Shown: in pieces, positions 43,786 to 53,081 of the stretch | Layout of the letters: each line of letters opens with the position of its first letter | Numbering within the stretch: the stretch's first letter is position 1 | From: Bryobacterales bacterium | GTDB taxonomy: Bacteria > Acidobacteriota > Terriglobia > Bryobacterales > Bryobacteraceae | Assembly (NCBI GenBank): GCA_003136575.1 | Contig: PLEX01000100.1 | Location: 2,001 to 66,000 of the forward strand | DNA length: 64,000 bases | Reading direction: 5' to 3' | Program-made: the position numbers and the translations under genes | The notes under the pieces: generated by a model | The model's input: only the letters and a program-made list of their open reading frames with translations | What the model was told of the DNA's origin: nothing | The model's database searches: none

Positions 43786-46338
43786 ATGCAATCCAACATT
43801 CATCCGATCAGAGAATTCGTAGTGCGTCCGGCGTTGCCCGTTCAACTATCGCGCCTTCAGGAGCTCGCCACTAATATCCTGTGGGCGTGGGAGCCTCCGA
43901 TTCGCGCAGTGTTCCGCCGCCTGGATCCGATACTGTGGAGGGAATCCGGATACAACCCCGTCGTGATGCTGGGCCGCGTCCCGCAGGCCACGCTTGAAAG
44001 GGTGGCGGCCGATCCACGGTATCTCTCGCAGTACCAGCTTGCCTGCCAGCGTTTCGATTCTCACATGAAGTATCCCTCCGGCGCCGTGGACGGCAAGCTG
44101 ATCGCCTACTTTTCGGCGGAATACGGGCTCACCGAATGCCTGCCGATCTACTCCGGCGGTCTCGGCATCCTTTCCGGCGATCATCTGAAGTCCGCAAGCG
44201 ATATGGATCTGCCGCTGGTGGGTGTCGGCCTCCTCTATCAGCTCGGCTACTTTCGCCAGCAGCTCAATGCCGACGGATGGCAGCAGGAACGGTATCTCGA
44301 AAACGATTTCTATTCCCTTCCGGTGCAGCCCGCGTTCGACGACGATGGAAAGCAACGTCTCGTTTACGTGGACTTGCCGACGGGGAGGGTGGCGATCCGT
44401 CTCTGGACGCTGGCGGTCGGCCGCGTCCGGATGATTCTTCTCGACACCAATACCACGGAGAACGCGCGCCTGGAGGATCGGGGGATCACCAGTCAGTTGT
44501 ACGGCGGCGACAACGACATGCGCATACGCCAGGAGATCGTGCTCGGCATCGGCGGCATGCGGGCTCTCGAAGCCATGGGCGTCAAACCCACCGTCTTCCA
44601 CATGAACGAAGGCCACTCCGCGTTTCTTGGTATCGAGCGGATCCGGCTGTTTATCGAACGCCAGGGCCTCAGTTTCGAGGAAGCGCTCGAAGCGACCCGC
44701 GTCAACAACGTTTTCACCACTCACACCCCTGTCCCTGCCGGTATCGATCTGTTCGATCCGGGCCTCGTCTACCACTACTTCTGCGATTTTTGCAGGACCG
44801 CCACGATCGATTTCGACAGCTTCATGGCCCTCGGACGCCGCAACGCCAAAGACTCGGGCGAACCGCTTTCCATGGCGATCCTCGCGCTCAACACTTCCGC
44901 GTACCGCAATGCCGTCAGCAAACTGCATGGCGAAGTTTCGCAGGAGATGTGGAACGGTCTCTGGCCCACGCTGCCGGTGTCGGAAACCCCGATCACATGG
45001 GTCACAAACGGGGTGCATACCCCCAGTTGGATCAACGGCGATCTGGCGGATCTCTACGATCAGTATCTGGAGCCGGACTGGCGCAGCCGCTGGAACGATG
45101 CCGCGATGTGGAAGTTGGTTCGCGACATTCCCGACGAGGAACTGCTCGAGATGCACCGGCGCCGCAAGCGCCGCCTGATCGCTTTCGTGCGGGATCGCCA
45201 AAGTGCGTCGGCTGCGCGCCGGAAGGCGGCGGCGGCCGAAGTCCGGTATTCGGCCGAAGTCCTGGATCCGCACGCCCTGACCATCGGATTCGCGCGCCGC
45301 TTCGCCACCTACAAGCGCGCCACTCTTCTTTTGCGCGACGTAAACCGGCTGAAGAAGATCCTTTGCAATCCCGATCGGCCGGTACAGATTGTGATCGCGG
45401 GCAAGGCGCACCCGAGGGACCAGCCGGGCAAGACTTTCATCCGCGAAATCGCGCAACTGTCGCGCGATCCGCAACTCTGGAAACACATCGTGTTCGTGGA
45501 AGACTACGACATGAAGGTAGCGCGCGAGCTCGTGCAGGGGGTCGACCTCTGGCTCAATACTCCGCGGCGCGGCGAAGAAGCCTGCGGCACCAGCGGAATG
45601 AAGGCGTCGATGAACGGCGTGCTCAACCTGTCGGTGCTCGATGGCTGGTTCGACGAGGCGTACGAAATTTCCGGTGGCTGGGCGATCGGCGACCGCGAGG
45701 CCTACTCGGAGGATCAGGACGAGATCCACGCGTCTAACATCTACTATCTGCTCGAAAACGAGATCGTCCCCCTGTACTACGCGCAATCGGAAGGCGGCCT
45801 CGGAACCGACTGGGTGCGCCGGATGAAAGAATGCATCATGAATCTGACGCCGCTTTTCGACGCCAGGCGCATGGTAAGCGAATACCAGCGAAAGCTGTAC
45901 GACCCCTCCCACGCCAACTGGATGTGGATGGAAGGCGGCAACTTCGAAGAGGCGCGCACCCGCGCCCGCTGGAATGCGCGTGTGCGCGAAGTCTGGCCAC
46001 AGGTGCGCTTCGTCGATATGGGTCCCGCGCCGGCTGCTCCCGTGATGAGCGGCAAGCCGATTCAGGTGCGAACGGCGCTCTATCTGGCCGGGTTAAAGCC
46101 CGAGGACGTTCGCGTTGAGTGTCTGATCGGGGCCGTGAGCGCTAGTGGCAATCTTGAGCACACGGAAGTAGTGCCTTTGCCCGGCACCCGTATGGAGGGC
46201 GAGGCCGCGGTCTTCGAGCGGGATATCATCCCGGAGCGGACGGGCCGGCTGGGCTACGCCATCCGCGTCAGCCCGAATCACGACGATAACCCGCTCACCA
46301 GACCGGTGACCAGCCTGCTGAAGTGGAGCGGGAGGTAG
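43786..46338 (+). CDS. glgP: Alpha-glucan phosphorylase
   Basis: Translation from ATG 43786 (MQSNIHPIREFVVRPALPVQ) gives 850 residues with an N-terminal DUF3417 domain as in the TIGR02094 phosphorylases. Core motifs include YFSAEYGLTECLPIYSGGLG, HMNEGHSAF and the PLP-site stretch CGTSGMKASMNGVLNLSV. It releases glucose-1-phosphate from glycogen or maltodextrin. The C-terminal ~100 residues extend past the core as a beta-sandwich-like domain (VRTALYLAGLKPEDV). It is monocistronic. Confidence 0.92.
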   Translation: MQSNIHPIREFVVRPALPVQLSRLQELATNILWAWEPPIRAVFRRLDPILWRESGYNPVVMLGRVPQATLERVAADPRYLSQYQLACQRFDSHMKYPSGAVDGKLIAYFSAEYGLTECLPIYSGGLGILSGDHLKSASDMDLPLVGVGLLYQLGYFRQQLNADGWQQERYLENDFYSLPVQPAFDDDGKQRLVYVDLPTGRVAIRLWTLAVGRVRMILLDTNTTENARLEDRGITSQLYGGDNDMRIRQEIVLGIGGMRALEAMGVKPTVFHMNEGHSAFLGIERIRLFIERQGLSFEEALEATRVNNVFTTHTPVPAGIDLFDPGLVYHYFCDFCRTATIDFDSFMALGRRNAKDSGEPLSMAILALNTSAYRNAVSKLHGEVSQEMWNGLWPTLPVSETPITWVTNGVHTPSWINGDLADLYDQYLEPDWRSRWNDAAMWKLVRDIPDEELLEMHRRRKRRLIAFVRDRQSASAARRKAAAAEVRYSAEVLDPHALTIGFARRFATYKRATLLLRDVNRLKKILCNPDRPVQIVIAGKAHPRDQPGKTFIREIAQLSRDPQLWKHIVFVEDYDMKVARELVQGVDLWLNTPRRGEEACGTSGMKASMNGVLNLSVLDGWFDEAYEISGGWAIGDREAYSEDQDEIHASNIYYLLENEIVPLYYAQSEGGLGTDWVRRMKECIMNLTPLFDARRMVSEYQRKLYDPSHANWMWMEGGNFEEARTRARWNARVREVWPQVRFVDMGPAPAAPVMSGKPIQVRTALYLAGLKPEDVRVECLIGAVSASGNLEHTEVVPLPGTRMEGEAAVFERDIIPERTGRLGYAIRVSPNHDDNPLTRPVTSLLKWSGR

Positions 46339-46375
46339 CGGGATTTCCGGGTTATGATTGCAATCGAGGAAACCG

Positions 46376-46696
46376 ATGACGTTGGCGGAATACGTTGAAG
46401 AAAGGAACGGCGCGTTTTATGTCGCCGGCAGCCGCGTTTCGCTGGCTTCCGTGATATTCGATTTTCGCGGCGGCGCATCGCCGGAGAGCATCCGGCAGGA
46501 TTTCCCGTCGCTTTCGTTGGCGCAAGTGTACGGTGCGGTCGCGTTTTATCTCAACCATCCTGACGCCTGTGAGGTGTACCTTCAGGGTCTCGACGCGAAG
46601 TGGAAAGACCTTGAGCGGCGGACGGACGACTTGCCGGAAGCTTTGCGAATTAAACTCGCCCAGGCGCGAGAACGCCTTCTCGCCTTCCGGCGATGA
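46376..46696 (+). CDS. DUF433-family antitoxin
   Basis: I start at ATG 46376 (MTLAEYVEERNGAFYVAGSR), with GAGG 6 bases before; the track's 46358 start is upstream. The DUF433 pattern is present: VAGSRVSLASVIFDFRGGASPESIRQDFPSLSLAQVYGAVAFYL, a winged-helix-like domain. The C-terminal helical tail would contact the toxin. The stop overlaps the start of the DUF5615 toxin gene by 4 bases (ATGA). Confidence 0.85.
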   Translation: MTLAEYVEERNGAFYVAGSRVSLASVIFDFRGGASPESIRQDFPSLSLAQVYGAVAFYLNHPDACEVYLQGLDAKWKDLERRTDDLPEALRIKLAQARERLLAFRR

Positions 46697-47057
46697 TTCT
46701 GCGTTTGCTCGCCGATGGCGCTCTGAACGTCGCCATTGTTGCGGGAACAATCAGGCGAAACCCCACACTCGATTTCAGGCGGGCCGATGACGTGCCGCTC
46801 AGGGGTCTTGACGACGACTCAGTGCTGGATTTGGCGGCTTGGGAGGGCAGGGTGACGGTCAGTCACGACGTGAATACGATGCCCGAACACTTCCGCGAAT
46901 TCACAGGCCATCGCGGGAGTCCAGGGCTCATTCTGGTTCCACAGCGACGAGTAGTGAAGCGATCGAGTGCATCGTCACAATATGCGAGACCTGTGACCAT
47001 TCCGATATGCGTAATCGGATCTGCCTTGCCCCGAGCCTCGTGATCTTCGGAGTTTGA
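46693..47057 (+). pseudogene. DUF5615 PIN-like toxin, frameshifted near its C-terminus
   Basis: The first frame reads MILRLLADGALNVAIVAGTI and keeps the family's HDVNTMPEHFREFTG..SPGLILVPQ. It then runs into SSASSQYARP, unlike the family, while the frame one base back continues SSEAIECIVTICET and ends LAPSLVIFGV, as a DUF5615 tail should. A one-base deletion near 46950 (or +2) explains it. The toxin would be a PIN-like nuclease. If the lesion is real, the antitoxin has no active partner. Confidence 0.7.
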
Positions 47058-47085
47058 AGCCCGGTCTACTGCTGTCGTAAGACAA

Positions 47086-47619
47086 TTAACTCTTTCGACC
47101 CGACAACACGGCCACAACCTTCTCGGCGATCTGATCCACCAGCCCCGTCATCGCCGAATCCAGCGCCACGGTTACCGCCGCGCGAACCTGCTCGGCGTCA
47201 ATAACCGCAACCGCGCGCGGCGTCATCGCGGCGGAACGCACGACTGGCGCGCCCCGCTTCACCCGGCCATCGCAGAAACGGCCGACCGATTCAAGCAACG
47301 CGCTAGCCTCAAACGGCTTTCGCAGCACCCCGTCCGCTCGAACGCGGCTGACTTCCGCTTCGTCCACAGCCTCCACAGCGCCCGCGGTCAGGATCACCGG
47401 CGGGCCACCGTTGCGCTTCACGTACTCGCACAGCTCGAAGCCCGATACTTCGGGCATCGAGATATCGGCGACGATCAGGTCGGGTTTGGCATCTTCAAGG
47501 CGCAGCATCGCGACTTTTCCGTCGCTCACCGTGATGACTTCGTGGCCTTCGTCGCGGAGAATCCGCTCACCCATCCGCTGGGCATGCGGGCTATCGTCGG
47601 CCAGCAGAATACGGCTCAT
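47086..47619 (-). CDS. Response regulator with C-terminal extension
   Basis: The receiver (residues 1-~115) has ILLADDSPHAQRMGERIL, the Asp in LIVADISMPEVSG, Thr in VILTAGAVE and Lys in VLRKPFEASAL. About 60 further residues form a helical, Val/Ala-rich extension (AAVTVALDSAMTGLVDQIAEKVVAVL) of unknown type, probably for dimerisation or partner binding. It starts ATGA-coupled to the BamD-like gene. Confidence 0.88.
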   Translation of the reverse strand: MSRILLADDSPHAQRMGERILRDEGHEVITVSDGKVAMLRLEDAKPDLIVADISMPEVSGFELCEYVKRNGGPPVILTAGAVEAVDEAEVSRVRADGVLRKPFEASALLESVGRFCDGRVKRGAPVVRSAAMTPRAVAVIDAEQVRAAVTVALDSAMTGLVDQIAEKVVAVLSGRKS

Positions 47620-49076
47620 CGCGGGGGCGCGGCGTACTGTGCGGCAGCGGGCGTGGCGGCCGGCGAAGCGGTTGCGGGAGTTGCAGGACTGGCCGGATTT
47701 GTCGCTCCAGGGGCCGCCGGCGCGGTCGGCGGCGTGTCCGGCGTTGCCAATCCCTTCTTCGCCGCGGCGGCCTCAGCCTTCTTCTGCGCCTTCATGGCCG
47801 CCGCCTGCTGTTTCTTCAGCGCATCGATCTGCTGCTTCGTGATCGGGTGATTCGTAGGTAGCGGCGCCTGTGGCTTCGCGGTCGGGTCCGTGGAGAGGCC
47901 CGTAGCGCCTACACTGGCCTTGTGTTCACCCTCGGCCTGGGCCGATAACCGCGCATCGGTCTTCTGTTCCAGCGCGGAGGCGTTGCCCACCACACCGATT
48001 CCGACATCGGAGACGCCCGTGCCGCCACTGGCGCCGGCCGCAACCGAACCCGCCGCTTCCTGCGGCACGCTGACCGGAGCGGTCGGGCGAACGGCAACCA
48101 TGATCGGAGCGCCCATTTTCGCGGCGGAACCCATATCGGGGCGGCCCGTCACAATCCCCATGGTTCGCGAGAAAAAGCCCTCGCGCGTCTGATGCTCGAG
48201 GTTGTACTTCATCCGTTTATAGGCCTCGGCATCGGGCTCCGGCACGGGCCGCTTCATAGAGGTCAGACGGCTCTTCGCAGCAGCTACATGGAGACTGACC
48301 GGATAGTCCCTAACGATACGGGTCAAAGCATCCGCTTCCTGATCCTCGAAACGGTCTCCCATTCTGCGGAAAGCCTCGGCTTCTTCCCAAAGCGCCTCAT
48401 CCGTTCCGCTGAAGAGAGGGTACTGCTGCGTCACAAACGAGAATCGCCCCTGAGCGGCGGGCAGACTGCCGCGCTTGAAGTAGTACTGCGCAGTGTCCAT
48501 TTCCTTCTGCGCGAGGATCTCCTGAATATTGCGTAACTTCTGCTCCGCCTGCTCCCTGAATTTTGAATTCGGGAACTGGACGATCAACTGGCGGCACTCG
48601 TCTTCGGCGCGCTGGCCTTCGGCGTTGTCGCGATCCGGCTTCGACATCTGCTTGATGTGGATTTCGCAAATTCTGGACTGGGACTCGGCAGCTTCTTCCA
48701 TATTCGGATAGAACAGAATGAAGTCCTTGTACTCGATCTCGGCCTGCGCCAGGCCGTGCGCGTCGCCTTCCCGGAACCAGCTGTCGGCAATGGCGAGCTT
48801 GGCCTTGGCGAGATACTCGCTGGTGTCGTAGGTGTTGATCAGCGTGTTGAGCGTGAGGCGCGCCGCCAGATAATTGCCGTGCTCGATGTTCTTGATCGCG
48901 CGGTCGAAGAGGATCTTGTCCGGCTGCTGCGTGTCCTTCGTGATCGCGGTTTCGTACTTCTTCTTGTGGAAAATGGAGAAGCCGCACAAAAGATTCACCG
49001 AGAGAACGGTCGCCGCGACTACGGCCAGGGAACGGGGAAATGACAAACGGCTGGATAAAGGATTTCTTCGCTGCAT
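47616..49076 (-). CDS. bamD: BamD-like outer-membrane assembly TPR protein with long tail
   Basis: After a hydrophobic start (SLAVVAATVLSVNLLCGF) the protein has BamD-type TPRs: FDRAIKNIEHGNYLAARLTLNTL, LAIADSWFREGD, AEIEYKDFILFYPN and KFREQAEQKLRNI. BamD is a lipoprotein of the BAM machinery; here the Cys is preceded by N-L-L, not a standard lipobox. From ~residue 310 the rest is Ala/Pro/Gly-rich and low in structure, about twice the usual length of BamD. It overlaps the receiver gene by 4 bases. Confidence 0.78.
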   Translation of the reverse strand: MQRRNPLSSRLSFPRSLAVVAATVLSVNLLCGFSIFHKKKYETAITKDTQQPDKILFDRAIKNIEHGNYLAARLTLNTLINTYDTSEYLAKAKLAIADSWFREGDAHGLAQAEIEYKDFILFYPNMEEAAESQSRICEIHIKQMSKPDRDNAEGQRAEDECRQLIVQFPNSKFREQAEQKLRNIQEILAQKEMDTAQYYFKRGSLPAAQGRFSFVTQQYPLFSGTDEALWEEAEAFRRMGDRFEDQEADALTRIVRDYPVSLHVAAAKSRLTSMKRPVPEPDAEAYKRMKYNLEHQTREGFFSRTMGIVTGRPDMGSAAKMGAPIMVAVRPTAPVSVPQEAAGSVAAGASGGTGVSDVGIGVVGNASALEQKTDARLSAQAEGEHKASVGATGLSTDPTAKPQAPLPTNHPITKQQIDALKKQQAAAMKAQKKAEAAAAKKGLATPDTPPTAPAAPGATNPASPATPATASPAATPAAAQYAAPPR

Positions 49077-49265
49077 CGGTAACTCTTTCTATTAGACCAT
49101 TTCGCGTGGCATTCCGGTTGCCAAAACATGCGCTCACGGAAACGGGCTGCCCGTTGCGTGGACCTTCCGGGCTGCGCGCGTCGGCAGGCGGTACCGCCGG
49201 GCCACGCTTTCCCCCAAGTACCCCGATCGGCAATCACCGCTATTTTCGCATCGGCGTCCCGCGGA

Positions 49266-49940
49266 TCAGACCCTCACCGCCAGCGCCCCGTCCGCAGCCC
49301 GCTGAAGATCCCGCACAGCTGACGCCGAATCGGCACTATGGAAAACCGACGACCCGGCCACGAGCCAGTCGCACCCCGCCCGAACAATTTCCCCGACGTT
49401 TTCGAGGTTCACGCCGCCGTCGATTTCTATGCGGAACGGCAAACTGCGCTCCTGCCGCATCTTATCGAGGCGGCGGATCTTTTTGAGCGAGTTCGGGATG
49501 AACTTCTGCCCGCCGAACCCCGGATTCACGCTCATCACCAGCACATAGTCCACCACGTCCAGCATATCTTCGAGAACACCGACCGGCGTGGCCGGATTCA
49601 GCACGACTCCTGCCCGCGCGCCCAGCGACTGAATATTGCGAACCGTGCGGTCCAGGTGCGTCGCGGCTTCGTAATGCACCGAAACCTGATCCGCGCCCGC
49701 CTCGACGAACAAAGGCGCATACCTATCGGGATCCGTAATCATCAGGTGAACGTCCAGAACGCTCCGGGTAACCTTGCGGATCGACTCCACCACGGGAGGC
49801 CCCAACGTCATATTGGGCACGAAATGTCCATCCATCACATCGACGTGAAGCATACCCGCGCCACCGCTCTCGACTTTGGCGATTTCGTCGCCGAGCCGCG
49901 CAAAATCGGCCGAAAGGATGGAGGGGAGGATCTGGGCCAT
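49266..49940 (-). CDS. rpe: Ribulose-phosphate 3-epimerase
   Basis: The TIM-barrel motifs are all present: ILPSILSADFARLGDEIA, MLHVDVMDGHFVPNMTLGP, DVHLMITDPD, VLVMSVNPGFGGQKFIP and IEIDGGVNLENV. Ligands His, Asp and Asp for the metal are conserved. It interconverts ribulose- and xylulose-5-phosphate in the pentose-phosphate pathway. It follows rsmB on the same strand after 48 bases; the two may share a transcript. Confidence 0.95.
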   Translation of the reverse strand: MAQILPSILSADFARLGDEIAKVESGGAGMLHVDVMDGHFVPNMTLGPPVVESIRKVTRSVLDVHLMITDPDRYAPLFVEAGADQVSVHYEAATHLDRTVRNIQSLGARAGVVLNPATPVGVLEDMLDVVDYVLVMSVNPGFGGQKFIPNSLKKIRRLDKMRQERSLPFRIEIDGGVNLENVGEIVRAGCDWLVAGSSVFHSADSASAVRDLQRAADGALAVRV

Positions 49941-49988
49941 CGGAACCTTACCAATTATCGCCTACGCCGTCTCAGGCCCCGGGATATC

Positions 49989-51125
49989 TTAACCGATCTT
50001 AAGCGCCGCCGCAAAAAAGCCGTCGCCCGCATCCTGGCCCGGAATCCTTTGCATAGTTTCGAGCACCTGAGCGCCGGAAGCGGCGACGACATCCTCATTT
50101 TCTTCGCGCTCGAGCGAACAGGTCGAATAAACCAGCAGACCATCGTCAGCCAGTTGGGCCAGCGCGTTCCGAAGGATTGCCATTTGACGCTGTTGAAGGT
50201 CGGCGAAGTCCTCCGGCTCCAGCTTCCACTTGATTTCCGGATTCCGCGCCAGCGTGCCGGTACCGGAACACGGCGCGTCCAGCAGTATCCGGTCGAACTT
50301 CCGGCTGAACGGCAATGGATTCCGGGCATCCAGCACAACCACGGGAATTCCCAGTTCACGCAGCATTCGCGCACGGCTCGGATGCAGATCGCAGGCGACG
50401 GCCCGAACCCGCGTTTCGAGCGCCTGGGCGGTTTTATTGCCGGGCGAAGCGCAAAGATCCAGAAAGGTCTGGTCCGGTTCCAGCCTCAGGAACGGAATCA
50501 CCGCCTGTGCGGAAATATCCTGGAAGCGAAATGGGCCCGCGTCACCGCTCGGCAGCCGATAACAGCCCCGAACGTCCGTTGGTTCCGATCCCGGGGGCGG
50601 AGTCGCGTTCCCCACCCGAATATAGCGTTCCGGTACTTTGAGGCTCGCGCGGGCGATTCCGAGAGCGGTCTCCTGGCCGTATTGGCGAGTCCAGCGATCC
50701 AGCAACCAGGCCGGCGTCGATAACGTTTCTGGAACCTCCACCGGTTTTCGCAGCGATTGCCGCAGCACGGCGTTCACAAAGGCCGCGGCCGAAGCCGTGC
50801 CGGCGCGCCGCGCCAGTTCCACTGCGTCGTTTACCGCCGCGTGCGAAGGGACGCGATCCAGAAACCGGATCTGGTAGAACGCCATTTCGAGCGCGATCCA
50901 TACTTCGGGATCCAGCCGGTCCAGCGGCACTTTCGAATAGCGACGGATTACGCCGTCCAGTTCGCCGCGACGCCGCAAAACGCCGAAGACGATGTCAGAA
51001 GCGAGTCCCGCATCGCGAGAGTCAAGTTGCGCCGATTTCGCCGCCAGCGCTTCGGCGGACCACGCTCCGCGATCCACCGCTAACAGTGCGGCAAATGCGG
51101 CCTTGCGTGCGGGGGCCAGATTCAT
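49989..51125 (-). CDS. rsmB: 16S rRNA (cytosine-967-C5)-methyltransferase RsmB
   Basis: I start at ATG 51125 (MNLAPARKAAFAALLAVDRG); the track's 51488 start is not homologous. The N-terminal NusB-like helices are followed by the SAM domain: LDLCASPGNKTAQAL, RILLDAPCSGTGTLARNPEIKWK and the catalytic Cys in LLVYSTCSLEREENE. It methylates C967 of 16S rRNA. The start overlaps the aldo/keto reductase stop (ATGA), so those two are coupled. Confidence 0.92.
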   Translation of the reverse strand: MNLAPARKAAFAALLAVDRGAWSAEALAAKSAQLDSRDAGLASDIVFGVLRRRGELDGVIRRYSKVPLDRLDPEVWIALEMAFYQIRFLDRVPSHAAVNDAVELARRAGTASAAAFVNAVLRQSLRKPVEVPETLSTPAWLLDRWTRQYGQETALGIARASLKVPERYIRVGNATPPPGSEPTDVRGCYRLPSGDAGPFRFQDISAQAVIPFLRLEPDQTFLDLCASPGNKTAQALETRVRAVACDLHPSRARMLRELGIPVVVLDARNPLPFSRKFDRILLDAPCSGTGTLARNPEIKWKLEPEDFADLQQRQMAILRNALAQLADDGLLVYSTCSLEREENEDVVAASGAQVLETMQRIPGQDAGDGFFAAALKIG

Positions 51126-52072
51126 TGGCCAATGAATGTCGCGATCTCGGCGATTTCGCTTTCGCCGAGCCGGAACTCCGCCGCCCCAATCACGCCATCC
51201 ACCTGTTCCGGCGACCGCATTCCCACGATCGCGCCCGTCACTTCGGTCCGTCGCAACGTCCATGCAATCGCGACTTCGCCCGTCGTCCTTCCGTGCCGCG
51301 CGCCAATCCCGCGCAGAAGTTCCGCCAGATTCAGATTGCGCGTCAGCAAGGGCTCCTGATAATTCGGCGTCCGGCGGCGGAAGTCGTCCTGTGCCATCGC
51401 GGCTACGCGTTCGCGCGACATCGCGCCGGAAAGCAGGCCTGACTTCATCGGCGAATAAACGATGGTTCCGATATTGTTTTCGCCGCAATACTGCAGGATC
51501 CCGTCCTCGATCTCCGGCGAAATGATGCTGTAGGGTGGCTGCAGCGACGTAATCGGCGCAATCGCTTTCGCCCGTGCCATTTGCTGCACGTTGAAATTAC
51601 AGAAACCGATCCAGCGGACTTTGCCCGCCTTCTGCAACTCCGCGCAGGCCGCCCAGCCTTCTTCCACGTCTTCATCCGGCTCCGGCCAGTGAATCTGGTA
51701 GAGGTCGATCGTATCGATCCCCAGTCTTCCGAGGCTGTCTTCGCACTCGCGCAGAATCGATTCGCGCTTCAGGCTCTTGTAAATGACGCGGTCATCGCCC
51801 CACCTGCGCTCGCACTTCGTGAAGACATAGGGGCGGTTGGAGCGGCCCTTCAATGCGCGCCCCACCACTTCCTCGGAATGGCCCAGGCCATAGACCGCCG
51901 CGGTGTCGATCCAGTTGATGCCCTTGTCGAGAGCGGCGTGAATCGCGCCGATGGAGGCGTTATCGTCCTGCGCGCCCCAGGAGAACGCCCAGCCGCTGCC
52001 CCCCATGGCCCAGGCGCCGACGCCGAGCGGAGTGATGTGAAGATCGCTGTTTCCGAGTTGTCTGGTAGTCAT
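51122..52072 (-). CDS. Aldo/keto reductase
   Basis: The (beta/alpha)8 NADPH reductase fold is clear: TPLGVGAWAMGG, the catalytic Asp-Tyr pair in INWIDTAAVYGLGHSEE, Lys in VFTKCERRW and His in IDLYQIHWP. The C-terminal NADP-binding region reads VIAWTLRRTEVTGAIVGMRSPEQ. Substrates for this subfamily are aldehydes or sugar derivatives. It is co-translated with rsmB. The upstream SDR gene is divergent. Confidence 0.92.
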   Translation of the reverse strand: MTTRQLGNSDLHITPLGVGAWAMGGSGWAFSWGAQDDNASIGAIHAALDKGINWIDTAAVYGLGHSEEVVGRALKGRSNRPYVFTKCERRWGDDRVIYKSLKRESILRECEDSLGRLGIDTIDLYQIHWPEPDEDVEEGWAACAELQKAGKVRWIGFCNFNVQQMARAKAIAPITSLQPPYSIISPEIEDGILQYCGENNIGTIVYSPMKSGLLSGAMSRERVAAMAQDDFRRRTPNYQEPLLTRNLNLAELLRGIGARHGRTTGEVAIAWTLRRTEVTGAIVGMRSPEQVDGVIGAAEFRLGESEIAEIATFIGQ

Positions 52073-52146
52073 ATGGATACGTTATCGCGTGGCAGGAAGC
52101 GGCTCGAAAGGCACCGGACCGCCGACGCCGTAATACCCTGTTAGCA

Positions 52147-52926
52147 ATGAAAGTTCTGGCGGGCAAAACAGCCATTGTGACCGGCGCAAGCCGCGGTATC
52201 GGACGCGCCATCGCGATCCACCTCGCGCGGGAAGGCGCGAATGTTCTCCTGACGGCGCGCGACACCGCGTTGCTAGGATCGGCCGTGAAGGAAATCCTGG
52301 ACGCCGGCGGCCAGGCGACGACGTTTGCGGCCGACCTCCGCGAACCCGAGGCGGCGCCTGCTGTGGTACGGGCGGCAATCGAAGCCTATGCCGGCATCGA
52401 CATCCTGATCAACAGCGCGGGCGCAACCAAACGAGGTGAATTCGAGGAACTCGGCGAGAGCGACTGGCAGGATGGTTTTGCCCTGAAGTTTTTCGGCGCG
52501 GTCCGCCTGACTCGCGCCGCCTGGCCGCATCTCCGCGAGCGCGGAGGGTCGGTGATTCATATCGCCGGATCGGGTGGCCGGACGCCCGGCGCGCAATTCG
52601 CCATCGGCGGATCGGTGAATGCAGCGCTGCTGTCGTTCACCAAGTCGCTCGCGGAGACCGGACTTCGCGACGGCATTCAGGTGAACTGCGTGAACCCAGG
52701 CCCTGTCCGGACCGCGAGGCTCGAAACCCGGCTGGCGCGAATAGCGGCAGAGCAATCCGTTTCGCGGGAGCGCGCGCTGGAACTATTCCTCGCTCAGGAA
52801 AAAATCACTCGCGTCGCGGAGCCGGAAGAGATCGCCGCGCTCGTGGCGTTCATAGTTGGGCCGAACGGCAGATCGCTGCACGGATCGCTGATCGATATCG
52901 ACGGCGGCACGACAAAGACGATCTGA
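52147..52926 (+). CDS. SDR-family protein lacking catalytic Tyr/Lys
   Basis: The Rossmann NAD(P) site is complete (GKTAIVTGASRGIGRAIAIH, INSAGATKRG). Where FabG-type SDRs carry YxxxK, this protein reads AIGGSVNAALLSFTKSLA, so the Tyr is replaced by Gly/Ile and the Lys by Asn. The usual Ser position also differs. The C-terminal GSLIDIDGGTTKTI is normal. It is probably a non-canonical SDR or a binding protein. It starts 75 bases from the divergent reductase. Confidence 0.83.
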   Translation: MKVLAGKTAIVTGASRGIGRAIAIHLAREGANVLLTARDTALLGSAVKEILDAGGQATTFAADLREPEAAPAVVRAAIEAYAGIDILINSAGATKRGEFEELGESDWQDGFALKFFGAVRLTRAAWPHLRERGGSVIHIAGSGGRTPGAQFAIGGSVNAALLSFTKSLAETGLRDGIQVNCVNPGPVRTARLETRLARIAAEQSVSRERALELFLAQEKITRVAEPEEIAALVAFIVGPNGRSLHGSLIDIDGGTTKTI

Positions 52927-52942
52927 CGGATTCGCTCAGCGC

Positions 52943-52994
52943 CATAGAACGAAGCCAGGAAGGCGCCGTGCAATAGTGCTCAAGGTAGTAGAGG
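52943..52994 (-). pseudogene. Remnant of a small membrane-protein gene 3' end
   Basis: These 52 bases match, at about three of four positions, the 3' end of the 108-residue membrane protein at 53751-54077; the reading LYYLEHYCTAPSWLRSM parallels LYYLEHGYTAPAWLRSM. The rest of the copy is missing. The small nucleotidyltransferase pair lies between the two matching ends. Confidence 0.5.
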
Positions 52995-53081
52995 GTTGTG
53001 GCTCGGGGCGGTATTCTGAGAGGAGGGAGCCGAGGCAAAAGGGGGTTGAATAATGGTGCGCCGCCCGCCGCCAATGAAAGC

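Noticed and set aside
43846-45912. 688-codon minus-strand ORF opposite glgP
   Set aside because: Shadow; the plus frame has all phosphorylase motifs.
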